From G963668185 sp965237445 (GTDB taxonomy: Bacteria > Chloroflexota > Dehalococcoidia > Lucifugimonadales > G963668185), in contig OZ250142.1 in NCBI GenBank assembly GCA_965237445.1, forward strand, positions 992,001 through 1,056,000: a stretch of 64,000 bases of DNA. Direction: 5' to 3'. Both the position numbers and the translations under genes were made by a program. The notes under the pieces are model-generated. The model did not search any database, was not told the DNA's origin, and saw nothing but the letters and a program-made list of their open reading frames with translations. Positions 63,283 to 64,000 of this stretch are shown here, in pieces. Position 1 is the first letter of the stretch; each line of letters starts with the position of its first letter.

Positions 63283-64000
63283 CGGACCAGGCCCGAACGG
63301 GTCTGCTCGCGGAGCTACGGCCACCTATGCGGGCGTAGGGCGCGACATGATAGCGCGTCACGAGAAAACGGCGCCGGCGTTCAAGGCCGCAGTGGCGATA
63401 TGCGGCGTGCTTGTGATCCTGGGCATTGTCGGCTTCATCCTGAGGCTGACCGACGGCGTGGGCAACATGGCGCTGTGGGGCTACCACGCGGCACTGTTCG
63501 CGTTCATCCTCACCACCTGCCAGGCCGCGCCCATGGCCGCCATCGCACCGCGCATGGCCAAGGCAGAGTGGCGGCGGCCGATCTCACGCACGGCGGAGAT
63601 GTTCACAGCGGTCGGACTGTTCAACCTGCTCCTGTTCATTCCCCTCCTGTGGGTGTTGCCGAGCCTTGAGAACAAGAGACGTTCTCTGTGGTTCTTCGAG
63701 GCCGGCGGAGCGGGTTCCGAGTACGCGAATGTTCCAACGTACTCGCCGCACATCTGGACGGGGCTGGCGCTTCTGGCACTCGTGGTGATCGGCTTAATGA
63801 TGCTCTGGGTCTCGGCCCTGCCGGACCTGGCGGCGCTGCGCGATCATTCTTCTGGCTGGCGACAGCGATGGGGAAGCAGACTTGCGCGGGGATGGTACGG
63901 CACATCCAAACAGTGGCACATGCAGAAGCACCGGCTGGGGATTCTGGGCGCGTTCTACTTCCTCATGCTGGTATTCGTGCACTTCCTGGTGACGGTCGAC
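63275..64000 (+). CDS. NrfD/ActC-like membrane subunit (3' end off window)
   Basis: At least 242 residues from ATG 63275, running off the right edge. Several membrane helices (AICGVLVILGIVGFILRL, ALFAFILTTCQAAPM, AVGLFNLLLFIPLLW, TGLALLALVVIGLMM, a last near 235) and a conserved WGYHAALFAF region. The family binds menaquinol in polysulfide-reductase and ACIII complexes. It continues the cytochrome/Fe-S operon, so more subunits are expected to the right. Confidence 0.85.
   Translation, partial: MRNGPGPNGSARGATATYAGVGRDMIARHEKTAPAFKAAVAICGVLVILGIVGFILRLTDGVGNMALWGYHAALFAFILTTCQAAPMAAIAPRMAKAEWRRPISRTAEMFTAVGLFNLLLFIPLLWVLPSLENKRRSLWFFEAGGAGSEYANVPTYSPHIWTGLALLALVVIGLMMLWVSALPDLAALRDHSSGWRQRWGSRLARGWYGTSKQWHMQKHRLGILGAFYFLMLVFVHFLVTVD

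Overview
The window is a GC-rich (roughly 58-60% by eye), gene-dense bacterial chromosome segment with no rRNA, tRNA, prophage, transposase or CRISPR that I can recognise. F420 cofactor genes (cofD, cofC) beside a luciferase-like oxidoreductase, molybdenum hydroxylases, a ThyX-type protein, an alternative-complex-III-like respiratory cluster, lipoprotein signal peptides and many GC-rich hairpin repeats point to Chloroflexota, most like the Dehalococcoidia/SAR202 group. That placement is inference; no marker gene was compared.

Layout. 1-1.6 kb: end-truncated peptide-type ABC binding lipoprotein (-). 1.6-3.3 kb: repeat-filled spacer. 3.3-10.6 kb: minus-strand molybdenum hydroxylase operon (FAD subunit, 2Fe-2S subunit, two tandem Mo subunits of which the second is frameshifted, a MoaD/ThiS-like protein, a DapA-like aldolase). 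10.9-12.7 kb: minus-strand sodium-pump decarboxylase parts (gamma-like, beta, biotin carrier). 13.0-15.7 kb: divergent pxpABC 5-oxoprolinase. 15.7-19.8 kb: DedA-like protein, MutM-type glycosylase, gamma-glutamyltransferase. 19.9-25.9 kb: large Pro/Thr-rich metalloprotease-like lipoprotein and small metabolic enzymes. 26.7-29.6 kb: ABC exporter. 29.9-35.1 kb: pyruvate-dehydrogenase-type complex (E3, E1a, E1b, E2). 35.2-36.7 kb: ThyX-like tandem fusion. 36.7-42.1 kb: MFS exporter, LppX-like lipoprotein, surface protein, anti-sigma factor and ECF sigma factor. 42.3-48.3 kb: recF, cofD, cofC, LLM oxidoreductase, ligA (the last two with apparent frameshifts). 48.9-49.4 kb: DUF433/DUF5615 toxin-antitoxin pair. 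49.6-56.4 kb: two repetitive surface proteins, one with a 2,007-bp internal tandem duplication and a dockerin-like end. 56.7 kb to the end: Lrp-type ligand-binding protein, repeat cluster, threonine synthase, and a respiratory cluster (small membrane protein, pentaheme cytochrome c, molybdopterin-oxidoreductase-like protein, 4x[4Fe-4S] protein, NrfD-like protein running off the edge).

The least explained signal is a family of four intergenic elements (about 2.7-3.1, 17.4-17.9, 26.2-26.5 and 48.4-48.7 kb). One end carries a five-base word repeated at exactly 10-bp intervals leading into a conserved GTAGCTGG core. In three of the four, inverted complements of that word follow on the far side, at 11-bp intervals in the two best copies. 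The word differs between elements (GTTCC, GTAAC, GTCTC/GCCTC) while the layout stays fixed. The other end carries a conserved -10-like hexamer exactly 6 bp before an ATG. I know of no described element with this plan.

Functional themes: gamma-glutamyl and 5-oxoproline recycling (ggt, pxpABC), oxidation of organic substrates by Mo hydroxylases and an F420/FMN enzyme, carbon entry through the PDH-type complex, electron transfer to the ACIII-like module, and a surface/envelope-stress block (ECF sigma, RskA-type anti-sigma, anchored surface protein). Six apparent single-base indels (one each in the second Mo subunit, the LLM gene and the repeat surface protein; three in ligA) may be sequence errors and need read-level checking.
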